Counted from the first letter of the stretch, positions 1 through 8,924 are shown. The stretch: DNA of 64,000 nt from Lysobacter sp. M2-1 (GCF_022662495.1 NZ_JAKPBU010000005.1:1-64000); one strand, 5' to 3'. The notes: generated from the letters alone by a model not told the origin. Numbers and translations: made by a program.

Positions 1-70
1 TTGGTGTTGGGCCCCCCCCCCTCGGGGCCCCCCCCGCCGGGGGCCCGCCCCCCCCCCCCCCCCCCCCCCG
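1..70. repeat. G/C homopolymer low-complexity tract
   Basis: Runs of 8 to more than 20 cytosines and guanines fill the first 70 bases and then stop abruptly at ordinary sequence (GCTCCTACAG). No coding or hairpin pattern of the kind used elsewhere in the window is present. The GCTCCTAC just after it resembles the end of the short repeats seen at 33237. A sequencing or assembly artefact at a contig end is the likeliest explanation. Confidence 0.6.
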
Positions 71-82
71 CTCCTACAGTGG

Positions 83-775
83 TCAGGCGGTGAGCGCGTA
101 GATCACGATGTTCACCGCCAGCTTGGTGTTGTCCTCGGCCAGGAAACGCCGGTTGCGCCAGTCGTAGTCCCATTCGCAGCCATAGTCCTTGTTGCTGTAG
201 AGCACGCCCAGGCGCCCGTCGATCTCGATGCCCTTGAGGTAGTCGTGCACCAGATCGTCGCCCCAGCCGTTGAGTTCGAACGTGGTCGCGGGCGGGCCGT
301 CCTTGAAGGTGAAGAAACTTCGGTAGATGGCGTGGTCGTTAGGCAGCTTGCGCAACGCCTTCGGTCCGAAGATCGACGCCATCTGCGCCTCGAACGACTT
401 CGCGAACAGACCGTCGATGTCGTGGTTGCAGTCGTCGACGAACACGAAACCGCCGTTGCGCACGTAGCGCTCGAAGTTGCGGCGCTCGGCCGGGTTGAAT
501 TCCACCAGCTTGTGCCCGGCCAGGTAGCAGAACGGCGCCTGCAGCATCTTCGGGTCGGCCAGCGCGACAACGCGCTCGTCCGGATCCACGCGCAGGCTGG
601 TGTAGTCGATCAGCGAGGTGATCAGGTTCGAGGGCATGCGCTGGTCCACGTCCCAGTCGCCCGAGTCGTAGCGCAGCCGGGTGAACCAGAAGTCGTACTG
701 CGCCGCGTGTACGGCCGGCAACGCGGCCGCTGCCGCGGCGCCCGCGATCAGGCGCAGCGCGTCGCGGCGGTTCAT
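83..775 (-). CDS. DUF4159 domain protein with Tat signal
   Basis: A 230-aa protein of unknown function with a DUF4159 body. The N-terminus has a twin-arginine motif (RRDAL), an alanine-rich hydrophobic stretch and an AHA|AQ-type cleavage site near residue 25, so export by Tat is expected. The body carries the family's typical blocks: YDFWFTRLRYDSGDW after the signal, GGFVFVDDCNHD near residues 107-118, and an aromatic C-terminus around YGCEWDY. It is the last gene of a probable four-gene operon, 73 bp downstream of a TldE/PmbA gene. DUF4159 folds are thought to be glutamine-amidotransferase-like, but no catalytic role can be assigned from sequence. The neighbourhood suggests work with the exported TldD proteins; this is inference. 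Confidence 0.85.
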   Translation of the reverse strand: MNRRDALRLIAGAAAAAALPAVHAAQYDFWFTRLRYDSGDWDVDQRMPSNLITSLIDYTSLRVDPDERVVALADPKMLQAPFCYLAGHKLVEFNPAERRNFERYVRNGGFVFVDDCNHDIDGLFAKSFEAQMASIFGPKALRKLPNDHAIYRSFFTFKDGPPATTFELNGWGDDLVHDYLKGIEIDGRLGVLYSNKDYGCEWDYDWRNRRFLAEDNTKLAVNIVIYALTA

Positions 776-785
776 GTCGGATCCG

Positions 786-811
786 CCCTCCCGCCGCCCA
801 GCACGGGAGGG
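786..811. other. Intergenic hairpin between TldE and DUF4159 genes
   Basis: CCCTCCCG (786-793) and CGGGAGGG (804-811) form a perfect 8-bp GC stem with a 10-nt loop. No T-run follows on either strand, so it is more likely an mRNA stabiliser or attenuating structure within the operon than a full terminator. Confidence 0.4.
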
Positions 812-848
812 TGGCGGCGCGTCATCCGCTGCGGCGCGCCGGCATGGG

Positions 849-2183
849 TCACACCGCGTCCGACAGCGAGGTGAAGGTGAAATCGCGCAGCTTCATCGGC
901 GGGATCATCATGGCGAAGTTGGATTCGTCGCCGCTGACCCGGATCGGCTTGCCGAATTCCTCGACGTTGTTGAGCATGATCACCGGCGATTCGTTGAAGC
1001 GGAAATTCTTCAGCGGGTACTTGATCTCGCCGTTCTCGATGTAGAACGTGCCGTCGCGGGTCAGGCCGGTGAGCAGCACCGTCTGCGGGTCGACCATGCG
1101 GATGTACCAGGTGCGGGTGACCAGGATGCCCTTGTCGGTCTCGCGCACCAGGTCGGCCGTCGACTTGGTGCCGCCGGACATGATCAGGTTGCCGGGCGTC
1201 GCGGTCTCGGGCTTGCCCTGCTTCTTGGCCCAGTAGCGCGAGTAGTTCAGCGCCGCGACCTTGCCCTTGTCGATGATCGGCATGCGCGTGCGCGGCAGGC
1301 CCTCGTCGTCCCACGGCTCCACCGGCACGTCCGCGTCCCACGGATCGGCCCACAGGCTCACGCGAGGGTCGTATACCTGCTCGCCGAGCTTGTTGCCGCC
1401 GCCTTTCTTCGACAGGAAGCTGCGGCCTTCGTCGGCCTGGCGCGCGTCGAAGAAGAACATCATGAACGAGACCAGGCCCGCGGCCGCATGCGGCTCCAGG
1501 ATCACGGTGTACTTGCCGGGTTCCAGTGCCCTGGCGTTCGAGGACTCGCGCGCCTTGCGGGTGGCGATGGCGATCGCGTCGCCGGCGTCGAACTTGCCGA
1601 TGTCGGTGACGTTGCGCCCGACCCAGCCCGATCCGCTGCCGTCCTCGGTGCGCACGGTGCAGGTGTAATCGGCGCTGGTGGAGGTCTGGTAGCCGAAATT
1701 GCCGTTGCTGTTGGCGAACGCGGTGAAGCTCTGCGCATCCTGCAGGAAGCCGGCGGCGATCAGATTGTCCTTCTTGGCGGCGGCGATGGAATCGGCCGCA
1801 ATCCTGGCGCGGAATTCGGGCGTGATCGCGGCGGTGGCCGCGCTGAAGGTGTCGGTCGGCTTGTAGGTCTGTTTGCCGATGGCCGGCATGAACTCCGGGT
1901 TCTCCGGGGCCAGCCGCGCCAGGTCCTCGGCGCGACGCACAACGCGTTCGAGCGCGGCGTCGTCGAACTCATTGATCGTCGCCGTGCCGACACGCTTGCC
2001 GAAAGCGACCTGCACCGCAAGTTCGGTGTCGTCGACGATGCCGCTGGTGGACACGTTGTTGAGCGCGAAGCGGATGTTGCCCGCAGTGCTGCCGGTCAGC
2101 TGCGCGGTGCATTCGTCGGCCTTCGACAGCGCGACCACCTTGTCCAGGATGGCCTTGGCGCGCTCTTCGGTGAACATACCCAT
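849..2183 (-). CDS. TldE/PmbA-family protein
   Basis: A 444-aa member of the TldD/PmbA family, of the TldE (PmbA) type. In known systems TldE is the non-catalytic half of a TldD-TldE heterodimer that degrades or trims peptides. This protein has the characteristic TESTG-like region (SGIVDDTELAVQVAFGKRVG, residues ~48-67) and the C-terminal block ending in LRDFTFTSLSDAV. It has no HExxxH zinc motif, which supports the TldE assignment. No signal peptide is visible (it begins MGMFTEERAKAIL), unlike its two upstream TldD partners. It starts 32 bp after the second TldD gene, so co-transcription is likely. Confidence 0.9.
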   Translation of the reverse strand: MGMFTEERAKAILDKVVALSKADECTAQLTGSTAGNIRFALNNVSTSGIVDDTELAVQVAFGKRVGTATINEFDDAALERVVRRAEDLARLAPENPEFMPAIGKQTYKPTDTFSAATAAITPEFRARIAADSIAAAKKDNLIAAGFLQDAQSFTAFANSNGNFGYQTSTSADYTCTVRTEDGSGSGWVGRNVTDIGKFDAGDAIAIATRKARESSNARALEPGKYTVILEPHAAAGLVSFMMFFFDARQADEGRSFLSKKGGGNKLGEQVYDPRVSLWADPWDADVPVEPWDDEGLPRTRMPIIDKGKVAALNYSRYWAKKQGKPETATPGNLIMSGGTKSTADLVRETDKGILVTRTWYIRMVDPQTVLLTGLTRDGTFYIENGEIKYPLKNFRFNESPVIMLNNVEEFGKPIRVSGDESNFAMMIPPMKLRDFTFTSLSDAV

Positions 2184-2214
2184 TGCGAATTCTCCAGAGA
2201 ATAGAGGCCGGAAG

Positions 2215-3849
2215 TCAGCCGAGGCTGCGTGCGGTGTTGATGACGTTGATGCCGGTGAAGCGTGCGGTGCTGGCGCCGTGGGAAACCGCCGACACCTGCG
2301 AGGGCTGGCCCTTGCCGTCGAAGAACGAGCCGCCCAGGCGGTAGTCGCTACGGTCGCAGACCGACTTGCAGGCGTTCCAGAACTCGGGCGTGCGGATCTG
2401 GTAGGCCACGTCCTCGATCATGCGCGTGACCTTGCCGGCCTTAATCTCGTGGAACAGCTGCCCGCCGAACTGGGCGTTGTAGCGCTGCTGGTCGATCGAG
2501 TACGAGCCGCGGCCGACGATATAGATGCCGTCCTCGACGTCGGCCACCATCTGCGCGGGCGTGAGCGCCTGCTTGCCCGCTTCCAGCGACACGTTGGGCA
2601 TGCGCTGGAACTGCACGCTGCTCCAGGAATCGGCGTAGGAGCAGCCTTGCGACGCATCCAGGCCGATGATGTGCGCCTGGTCGCGCGTGGCCTGATAGTT
2701 CACCAGGATGCCATCGCGGATCAGGTCCCAGCGCTGCGCAGGCACGCCCTCGTCGTCGAAGCCGACCGCGCCGAGCGAGTGCGGCTGGGTACGATCGGCG
2801 ACGATGGTGACCTGGTCGCTGCCATAGCGGAAATCCTTGCCGCGCCACTTGTCGAGCGTGGCGAAGCTGGTGCCGGCGTAGTTGGCCTCGTAGCCGAGCA
2901 CGCGGTCGAGCTCCAGCGGGTGGCCAACCGATTCGTGGATGGTCAGGAACAGGTGACTCGGATCGAGCACCAGGTCGTACTTGCCGGGCTTGACCGAAGG
3001 CGCCTTGAGCTTGGCCTGGGCGTCGCGCGCCGCGGCCACGGCGTCGGCGACGATGTCGTAGGACTGCGAATAGACGACCACGCCGCTGGGCAGCTCGACC
3101 CGGTGTTCCGGCCTGGCTTCGAGGAATTCGTAGCCCATCCCCATCGGCGAGGACAGGCCGTCGCGGGTCCGGAACTTGCCGCTGGCCTTGTCGACCGCGG
3201 TCGCGGTGAACGGCGCCCAGATGCGGTAGATGTCCTGGTCGACGTAGGAGCCGTCGGTCGAGGCGAAGTACTTTTGCTCGTTCACCTGGAACAGGTTCGA
3301 AGCGATGAAGCTGGCGCCGGCCTGCATGGCGGCGGCGTTGACCGACAGCAGCAGATCGACCTTGTCCTTGACCGGCACATCCATCGGATTGCGGCGGATC
3401 GGCGTGGCCCAGCGCACTTCGCCCACGCCCTTGGCCGGCGCGAGCTGCACCGGCGCGCCGCCGGTGCGGGCATTGGCCTTGGCGATGGCCAGCGCCTGCC
3501 GCGCGGCGCCGGCTACGGCGTCCTCGGTCAGCGTGTTGGTTGCGGCGAAGCCCCAGGCGCCATCCGCCAACACCCGCACGCCGATGCCGGTTGACTCGGT
3601 GTTGACGATGTTCTCGACCTTGTCCTCGCGGGTGTTGATGAACTGGCGCAGGTAACGGCCGATGCGCACGTCGCCGTAGGTCGCGCCACCGGACTTCGCC
3701 GCCGACAGGGCGGTATCGGCCAAACGCTTCTTGAGGCCTGCGTCGAGCTGCGAGACCAGCGCTTCGGCCGCCACCGCGCGCGAGAACGGCGGCAGCAGCA
3801 GGGAGCCGATGCCGACGCCCGAGCCGACGATGAAGTCGCGTCTGCGCAT
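2215..3849 (-). CDS. TldD-family metalloprotease, Tat-signal paralogue 2
   Basis: A 544-aa TldD-type protease. HESVGHPLELD holds the HExxxH zinc motif at residues 305-310, matching E. coli TldD. The N-terminus (MRRRDFIVGSGVGIGS...) is a twin-arginine signal with cleavage near AVAAEA, so the folded protein should be exported. Its start overlaps the stop of the upstream paralogue as TGATG, implying translational coupling. It aligns with that paralogue over its whole length, with near-identical blocks around NTESTG, NEQKYFASTDGSY, KLKAPSVKPGKYDLVLDPSH and the C-terminal INVINTARSLG, so the pair arose by tandem duplication. Canonical TldD is cytosolic; export is the unusual feature. Substrate unknown. 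Confidence 0.92.
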   Translation of the reverse strand: MRRRDFIVGSGVGIGSLLLPPFSRAVAAEALVSQLDAGLKKRLADTALSAAKSGGATYGDVRIGRYLRQFINTREDKVENIVNTESTGIGVRVLADGAWGFAATNTLTEDAVAGAARQALAIAKANARTGGAPVQLAPAKGVGEVRWATPIRRNPMDVPVKDKVDLLLSVNAAAMQAGASFIASNLFQVNEQKYFASTDGSYVDQDIYRIWAPFTATAVDKASGKFRTRDGLSSPMGMGYEFLEARPEHRVELPSGVVVYSQSYDIVADAVAAARDAQAKLKAPSVKPGKYDLVLDPSHLFLTIHESVGHPLELDRVLGYEANYAGTSFATLDKWRGKDFRYGSDQVTIVADRTQPHSLGAVGFDDEGVPAQRWDLIRDGILVNYQATRDQAHIIGLDASQGCSYADSWSSVQFQRMPNVSLEAGKQALTPAQMVADVEDGIYIVGRGSYSIDQQRYNAQFGGQLFHEIKAGKVTRMIEDVAYQIRTPEFWNACKSVCDRSDYRLGGSFFDGKGQPSQVSAVSHGASTARFTGINVINTARSLG

Positions 3850-5483
3850 CAGCCGAGCGAGCGCGCGGTGTTGATCACGTTGATGCCGTTGAAGCGCGCG
3901 GTGCTCGATCCGTGCGAAACCGCCGACACCTGGCCGGGCTGTCCCTTGCCGTCGAAGAACGAACCGCCCATGCGGTAGTCGCTCTCGTCACACACGGCTG
4001 CGCACGCGTTCCAGAATTCCGGCGTACGGATCTGGTAGGCCACGTCCTCGATCTGCTGGGTGATCTTGCCGTCCTTGATCTCGTAGAACAGCTGGCCGCC
4101 GAACTGGGCGTTGTAGCGCTGCTGGTCGATCGAGAACGAGCCGTCGCCGATGATGTAGATGCCGTTCTCGACGTCCTTGATCAGGTCGGCGACGGACAGC
4201 TTCTGCTTGCCCGGAGCCAGCGACACGTTGGCCATGCGCTGGAACTGCACGCTGCTCCAGGAGTCGGCATAGCAGCAGCCGTCGGATTCGGTTTTGCCGA
4301 GGATGTGGGCCTGGTCGCGGATGGTCTGGTAATCGACCAGGATGCCGTCGCGGATCAGGTCCCAGCGCTTGGTCTTGACGCCCTCGTCGTCGTAGCCGAC
4401 CCCGCCCAGGCTGCCCTTCTGGGTCTTGTCGGCGAAGATCGTGACCTCGTCGCTGCCATAGCGGAACTTGTCGCGGCGCTTGTCCAGGGTGGCGAAGCTG
4501 GTGCCGGCGTAGTTGGCCTCGTAGCCGAGCACGCGGTCGAGCTCGAGCGGGTGGCCGACCGATTCGTGGATGGTCAGCCAGGTGTGCGAGGGGTCGAGCA
4601 CCAGGTCGTACTTGCCGGGCTTCACCGATGGCGCCTTGAGCTTGGCCTGCGCGTGTTTGGCAGCGGCGACGGCGTCTTCCTCCATGTCGTAGGACATGCC
4701 GTACACGACCACGCCATTGGGGAGGGTGGTCTTGCCGGCGGCCGTGCCGTCCAGGTACTCGTAGCCCATGCCCATCGGCGCCGACAGGCCGTCGCGGGTG
4801 CGGAACTTGCCGCTGGCCTGGTCGATCGCGGTGACCTCCAGCGGCGCCCAGATCCGGTGCACATCCTGGTCGATGTAGGAACCGTCGGTCGACGCGAAAT
4901 ACTTCTGCTCGTTGACCAGGAACAGGGTGGAATTGACGAAGTTGGCGCCGGCCTTGATCGCCGCGGCGTTGACGCCCAGCAGCAGGTCCACCTTGTCCTT
5001 GATCGGCACCGCCATCGCGTTCTTGACGATCGGCGTCTTCCAGCTCACCTCGCCGTAGCCCGGTGCCTTGGCGAACTGCACCGGCGCGGACTGGATCTTG
5101 GCATTGGCCTTGGCGATGGCCGCGGCCTGGCGCGCCGCATTGGCTACGCCGTCGGCGGTCAGCGCATTGGTGGCGGCGAAGCCCCAGGCGCCGTCGGCGA
5201 TGACGCGTACGCCCACACCGGTGGATTCGGTGTTGACCACGTTCTGCACCTTGTCCTCGCGCGTGATCACGAACTGGCGCAGATAACGGCCGATGCGCAC
5301 GTCGCAATAGCTGGCACCCGAGTCGCGGGCCGCACCCAGGGCCGCATCGGCAAGCGATTTCTTCATCGCCACATCGAGCGAGGACTCGAGCTCCTCTGCC
5401 GCGATCGCGCGGGTGAAGGCCGATGGAACGAGCAGGCCGCCGAACCCGATCCCGCCCAGCGCCAGGAATTGACGTCTATCCAT
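3849..5483 (-). CDS. TldD-family metalloprotease, Tat-signal paralogue 1
   Basis: First gene of the operon, 544 aa, same length as its downstream paralogue. The N-terminal DRRQFLALGG twin-arginine motif, hydrophobic core and AIAAEE cleavage region predict Tat export. HESVGH at residues 306-311 is the TldD zinc motif, and the family blocks (NTESTGVGVRV near 84-94, the C-terminal VSHGSSTARF region) are intact. Two TldD proteins plus one TldE suggest alternative heterodimers. The cytosolic E. coli pair matures microcin B17 and degrades CcdA; whether the exported version handles periplasmic peptides is inference. The region upstream (5484-5671) contains no gene. Confidence 0.92.
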   Translation of the reverse strand: MDRRQFLALGGIGFGGLLVPSAFTRAIAAEELESSLDVAMKKSLADAALGAARDSGASYCDVRIGRYLRQFVITREDKVQNVVNTESTGVGVRVIADGAWGFAATNALTADGVANAARQAAAIAKANAKIQSAPVQFAKAPGYGEVSWKTPIVKNAMAVPIKDKVDLLLGVNAAAIKAGANFVNSTLFLVNEQKYFASTDGSYIDQDVHRIWAPLEVTAIDQASGKFRTRDGLSAPMGMGYEYLDGTAAGKTTLPNGVVVYGMSYDMEEDAVAAAKHAQAKLKAPSVKPGKYDLVLDPSHTWLTIHESVGHPLELDRVLGYEANYAGTSFATLDKRRDKFRYGSDEVTIFADKTQKGSLGGVGYDDEGVKTKRWDLIRDGILVDYQTIRDQAHILGKTESDGCCYADSWSSVQFQRMANVSLAPGKQKLSVADLIKDVENGIYIIGDGSFSIDQQRYNAQFGGQLFYEIKDGKITQQIEDVAYQIRTPEFWNACAAVCDESDYRMGGSFFDGKGQPGQVSAVSHGSSTARFNGINVINTARSLG

Positions 5484-5671
5484 CTGCCGATCTCCCCACA
5501 GAACTCGCGCGCTTGGAATGCAACCAGGCAGGGGACGGATCGCGCGAGGGACGCCGTACCACAGGCCAGTCCCGATTCTTGACGCGCGCCACGAGGTGGG
5601 TCAACAAACTAACGGCATACGGCCGCGACGGATTTCACCGGCGCCATCACGTTTCCGACGCTGCGGCGGCG

Positions 5672-5701
5672 ACAAACGAAAACGGCGCCTTGCGGCGCCG
5701 T
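5672..5701 (-). terminator. Rho-independent terminator of tRNA-Ala
   Basis: On the minus strand the 8-bp stem ACGGCGCC/GGCGCCGT (5682-5689 with 5694-5701) with a GCAA tetraloop is followed by a T-rich stretch (TTTCGTTTG). It lies about 55 nt downstream of the 3' end of tRNA-Ala. Confidence 0.75.
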
Positions 5702-5716
5702 CGTCGGGAGATCCAT

Positions 5717-5750
5717 CCGGAGACATGCGCCGCTTGGTGCATGTCTCCGG
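5717..5750. other. 12-bp perfect inverted repeat in tRNA 3' trailer
   Basis: CCGGAGACATGC (5717-5728) and GCATGTCTCCGG (5739-5750) pair perfectly across a 10-nt loop. The structure begins five nucleotides past the CCA end of tRNA-Ala on the minus strand. It would form a stable hairpin in the precursor trailer, upstream of the terminator. Confidence 0.65.
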
Positions 5751-5755
5751 GAACG

Positions 5756-5831
<76 letters not shown>

Positions 5832-5844
5832 ACGAGGTTGCGCA

Positions 5845-7008
5845 TTATACGGACGTGGATGCGGTGCGGCCAGACGGCAGCAGCGCGGCCAGCCGCGGTT
5901 CCAGCAGTGCGCGGCGCCAGCCCGCGAGCCCCGCGGGCCACTCGCCGTCGAGCAAGGGCTCGAGCCAGCGGCGCGAGGCGAGTACGCCGTCGGGCAGGCC
6001 GAGTTCGGCGCTCAGCGCAGCGACGGCATCCTGCAGCTTGCGCATCGCCTGCTTGTCGCGGTCCTCGCCGCGGATCGGCGGTGCGTCGTGCTCGTCGGGC
6101 AGCGGCGTGGTCAGCGCCTGCCACAGCGGTGCGCCCAGCTTGCGCGGCGCCTTGGGTTCGGCTTCGAGCCGCGCCTGCAGGGCCGCCGGATCGGCCGGCG
6201 GCGTGCGTGCGAGCGCCACCGCCAGTTCGTTGTCCAGGATCCAGCTGCGCGGCCGGTCGCTGTCCCTGGCATGGGCATCGCGCCAGCGCAGCAATCGCAG
6301 CAAGCGGTGCTGGCCGGCCGTGTCGAGGTACTGGGCCGCCCGCAGGGGCAGATGCGGCCAGCGCTCCAGCTCATCGCGTTCGGCGTTGGCGACCATGCGT
6401 GCGCAATCCTGCGCCAGCCAATCGCTGCGGCCCAGGGCCTGCAGCTGCGTGTCCAGGGCATCGTGCATGGCATGCAGATGCCGCACGTCGTCGGCTGCGT
6501 ATTCGAGCTGCGAAGGCGACAGCGGGCGGCGCAGCCAGTCCGAGCGGGTCTCGCCCTTGGCCAGGACCACACCCTCGACCTGCTCCACCAGTTTCTGGTA
6601 ACCGACACCGGCGCCGATCCCGGCCAGTGCGGCCGCGATCTGGGTATCGAACAGAGGTTGTGGCACCACGCCGCAGGCGTGCTTCAGCGCCACTAGGTCT
6701 TCGCTGGCGCTGTGCATGATCTTGAGGATGCCGGGCTCGACCAGCAGCGCCGTCAAGGCCTGGGTCATCCCCGGTGCCAGCGGATCGACCAGGAGCACGT
6801 CCAGCACACCATCGGCATCGCGCAGCGCGATCTGCACCAGGGCGAGCTTGGGCCAGTAGGTGCGTTCGCGGACGAATTCGGTATCCAGGCCGATGCGGGT
6901 CAGGGAGCTTCCGCGCGCAAGGCGGGCGGCAAGGTCGGCGGGTGTTTCGATCCAGTGGTACACGAAGTCGTTCGAGAAAGGACGGGAAGTTGCCGCATCC
7001 GGGCCCAT
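5845..7008 (-). CDS. rnd: Ribonuclease D
   Basis: A 387-aa DEDD-superfamily 3'-5' exoribonuclease that trims tRNA and other stable RNA 3' ends. The exonuclease domain occupies roughly residues 15-210, with the first acidic motif in IGLDTEFVRERTY (D42, E44) and the last in the YAADDVRHL block. HRDC-like helical domains follow. Length fits the family (about 375 aa). It ends 14 bp before the 5' end of a tRNA gene on the same strand, an apt location for a tRNA-processing enzyme. Its start faces the lipoprotein gene with almost no spacer, so the two promoters must overlap coding sequence. Confidence 0.93.
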   Translation of the reverse strand: MGPDAATSRPFSNDFVYHWIETPADLAARLARGSSLTRIGLDTEFVRERTYWPKLALVQIALRDADGVLDVLLVDPLAPGMTQALTALLVEPGILKIMHSASEDLVALKHACGVVPQPLFDTQIAAALAGIGAGVGYQKLVEQVEGVVLAKGETRSDWLRRPLSPSQLEYAADDVRHLHAMHDALDTQLQALGRSDWLAQDCARMVANAERDELERWPHLPLRAAQYLDTAGQHRLLRLLRWRDAHARDSDRPRSWILDNELAVALARTPPADPAALQARLEAEPKAPRKLGAPLWQALTTPLPDEHDAPPIRGEDRDKQAMRKLQDAVAALSAELGLPDGVLASRRWLEPLLDGEWPAGLAGWRRALLEPRLAALLPSGRTASTSV

Positions 7009-7028
7009 AGCCTACCGTGCCGGTGCTC

Positions 7029-8924
7029 ATGACCGGACACGCTTTGCTTCCCGACGGCCAGACACGGGGTCCGCGATGGCGCGCCGGCCTCACGGCATTG
7101 CTGGTCTTGTTGCTGGCGGCGTGCGGCGCAAGTCAGGATGCGGCGGCACCCGGCCGGCCGGCGCCGACCGACGGGCAAACCGGGGAAGGCCGCGCCAGCG
7201 TCACCATCAGCGGCGACGACCAGCTGGCGGACGCGCTGACCTGGCGCATCCCACCGGTCGAGCTCGCCGCCGAAGGCATCGGCGATGCCCGTCGGCGCGC
7301 GGACGCGGCGCTGGGCGAGGGCAGGCTGCACGAGGATGCGGACGCGGCCATTCCGCTGTACCTGGCGATTTTGCGCCTTGCGCCGGACGACGCGAGCGCG
7401 CGTCGCGGACTCGACCGCGCGTTGACGGCCCTGCTGCGTCGGGGCGACGAGCAGCTTGCGCTGGCGGGCGAAGACGACGCGGCCCTGCGTCAGGCGCATG
7501 CCCTGGCTGCGGTCGCGCGCACGGTCGCCGCGGAGGATGCGGAGGTACGCAGTTATCTGGAACGGGTCGACCTGGCCGACCGGCTGTGGGCGCTGAACGC
7601 GGCGGCGGAAGCCGACCTGCGTGACGGGCGCTATGGCGCGCAGGGAGGCGGTGCCCTCGCCGGATTCCGCGAAGCGCTGCGCCTGCAGCCGGATCAACCG
7701 CGGGCGCTGCAGGGCGTGGCAGCGGTGGAGAGCGGGTTGATCCGCAATGCCGAACTGGCGGCGGAACGCGGCGAATTCCAGGCGGCCGCACGCTGGATCG
7801 AGCTCGCGGCGCGCGTGCGCCCCGGCAGCGGGACCATCGCCGACGCGCGCGAGCGTGTGGAGGCCGTGCGGCGCGCGCGTATCGCGCAACTACGCGACGC
7901 GGGGCTAAGGGTGCTGCCCGAATACAACGGCGTGCGCAAGGCGCGCGACCAGCTGGCCGAGCTGCTGCGCATTGCAGAGCCGGGCGACCCCGCAGCGACC
8001 GAACTACGCACGCGGATCGACCTGGCGACGCACTATGGGCTGTTCCGGCCGGGCCAGGTCTTCACCGATGCGCTGCAAAACGGTGGTCGCGGCCCGCAGA
8101 TGATCGTGGTGCCGCACGGCGCATTCCGCATGGGTGCCGAAGCCGACGCGATCGACGCGCAGGATTACGAAAAGCCGGCGCGCTACCTGCGGTTCGATCG
8201 CGGTTTCGCGATGTCGCGGCACGAAGTGACGGTCGGCGAGTTCAAACGCTACCTGGCCGCGACCGGCGCGCGCACGCGCGCGGCACGGCGCGGGTATTCG
8301 ATGCCCTACGACGAACGCAGCGGCAACTTCGTGCGTCGCAGCCTGGTGGGCATCGGCTCGGACTACCTGGGGGGCGTGGCGGCAGACGATCTGCCGGTGC
8401 TGCACGTCAGCGCCGGCGATGCCGATGGTTACGTCAAATGGTTGTCGCAGCAGACCGGGCGCAACTATCGCCTGCCCAGCGAGGCCGAGTTCGAATACGC
8501 ACTGCGCGCCGGCAACACCGGCCGCTATCCGTGGGGCAACGCCGCCGTTCCCCCGTCGCGTGCGGGCAACTTCACCGGCAGCCGCGACCGCTCGCCGGCC
8601 GGGCGCACCTGGGCCAACGCCTTTGCCGGCTACGGCGACGGGTATTGGGGACCTGCGCCGGTCGGCAGCTTTCGCGCCAACGCGTTCGGCCTGTACGACA
8701 TGGCCGGCAACGTGAGCGAATGGGTCGCCGATTGCTGGCACGACGGTTACCGGCGCGCGCCCAAGGATGGCAAGGCCTGGTTCAATCCGGGCTGCAGGAC
8801 CCGGGTGATCCGCGGCGGCTCCTGGGCCAGTGCGCCGAGCCAGCTGCGCTCGGTCTGGCGTGCACCGCTGGAGCGGGACGTCACCAACGCCCAGATCGGC
8901 TTCAGGGTCGTGCGGGATTTGTGA
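7029..8924 (+). CDS. Lipoprotein with TPR-like region and SUMF1/FGE-type domain
   Basis: About 631 aa. The N-terminus has a basic region, a hydrophobic core and the lipobox LLAAC near residue 32, so it should be a lipid-anchored envelope protein. Residues ~90-300 are helical repeats resembling TPR units (GALAGFREALRLQPDQPRALQGV). The C-terminal ~280 residues form a formylglycine-generating-enzyme/SUMF1 fold, with YRLPSEAEFEYALRAG, YPWGN, GLYDMAGNVSEW and RGGSW blocks. I do not see the paired catalytic cysteines of true FGE, so a non-enzymatic or different role is likely. ATG 7029 was preferred; an in-frame GTG lies at 7017. It is divergent from rnd, with an M48 protease gene 70 bp downstream. 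Confidence 0.85.
   Translation: MTGHALLPDGQTRGPRWRAGLTALLVLLLAACGASQDAAAPGRPAPTDGQTGEGRASVTISGDDQLADALTWRIPPVELAAEGIGDARRRADAALGEGRLHEDADAAIPLYLAILRLAPDDASARRGLDRALTALLRRGDEQLALAGEDDAALRQAHALAAVARTVAAEDAEVRSYLERVDLADRLWALNAAAEADLRDGRYGAQGGGALAGFREALRLQPDQPRALQGVAAVESGLIRNAELAAERGEFQAAARWIELAARVRPGSGTIADARERVEAVRRARIAQLRDAGLRVLPEYNGVRKARDQLAELLRIAEPGDPAATELRTRIDLATHYGLFRPGQVFTDALQNGGRGPQMIVVPHGAFRMGAEADAIDAQDYEKPARYLRFDRGFAMSRHEVTVGEFKRYLAATGARTRAARRGYSMPYDERSGNFVRRSLVGIGSDYLGGVAADDLPVLHVSAGDADGYVKWLSQQTGRNYRLPSEAEFEYALRAGNTGRYPWGNAAVPPSRAGNFTGSRDRSPAGRTWANAFAGYGDGYWGPAPVGSFRANAFGLYDMAGNVSEWVADCWHDGYRRAPKDGKAWFNPGCRTRVIRGGSWASAPSQLRSVWRAPLERDVTNAQIGFRVVRDL

Noticed and set aside
681-2204. 507-aa plus-strand ORF opposite the TldE gene
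   Set aside because: Antisense shadow produced by high GC; no motif, Arg/Val-rich composition.
5717-5750. Integration (att) site at the tRNA-Ala 3' end
   Set aside because: There is no integrase, no direct repeat of the tRNA end and no foreign cargo nearby; the hairpin alone is insufficient.
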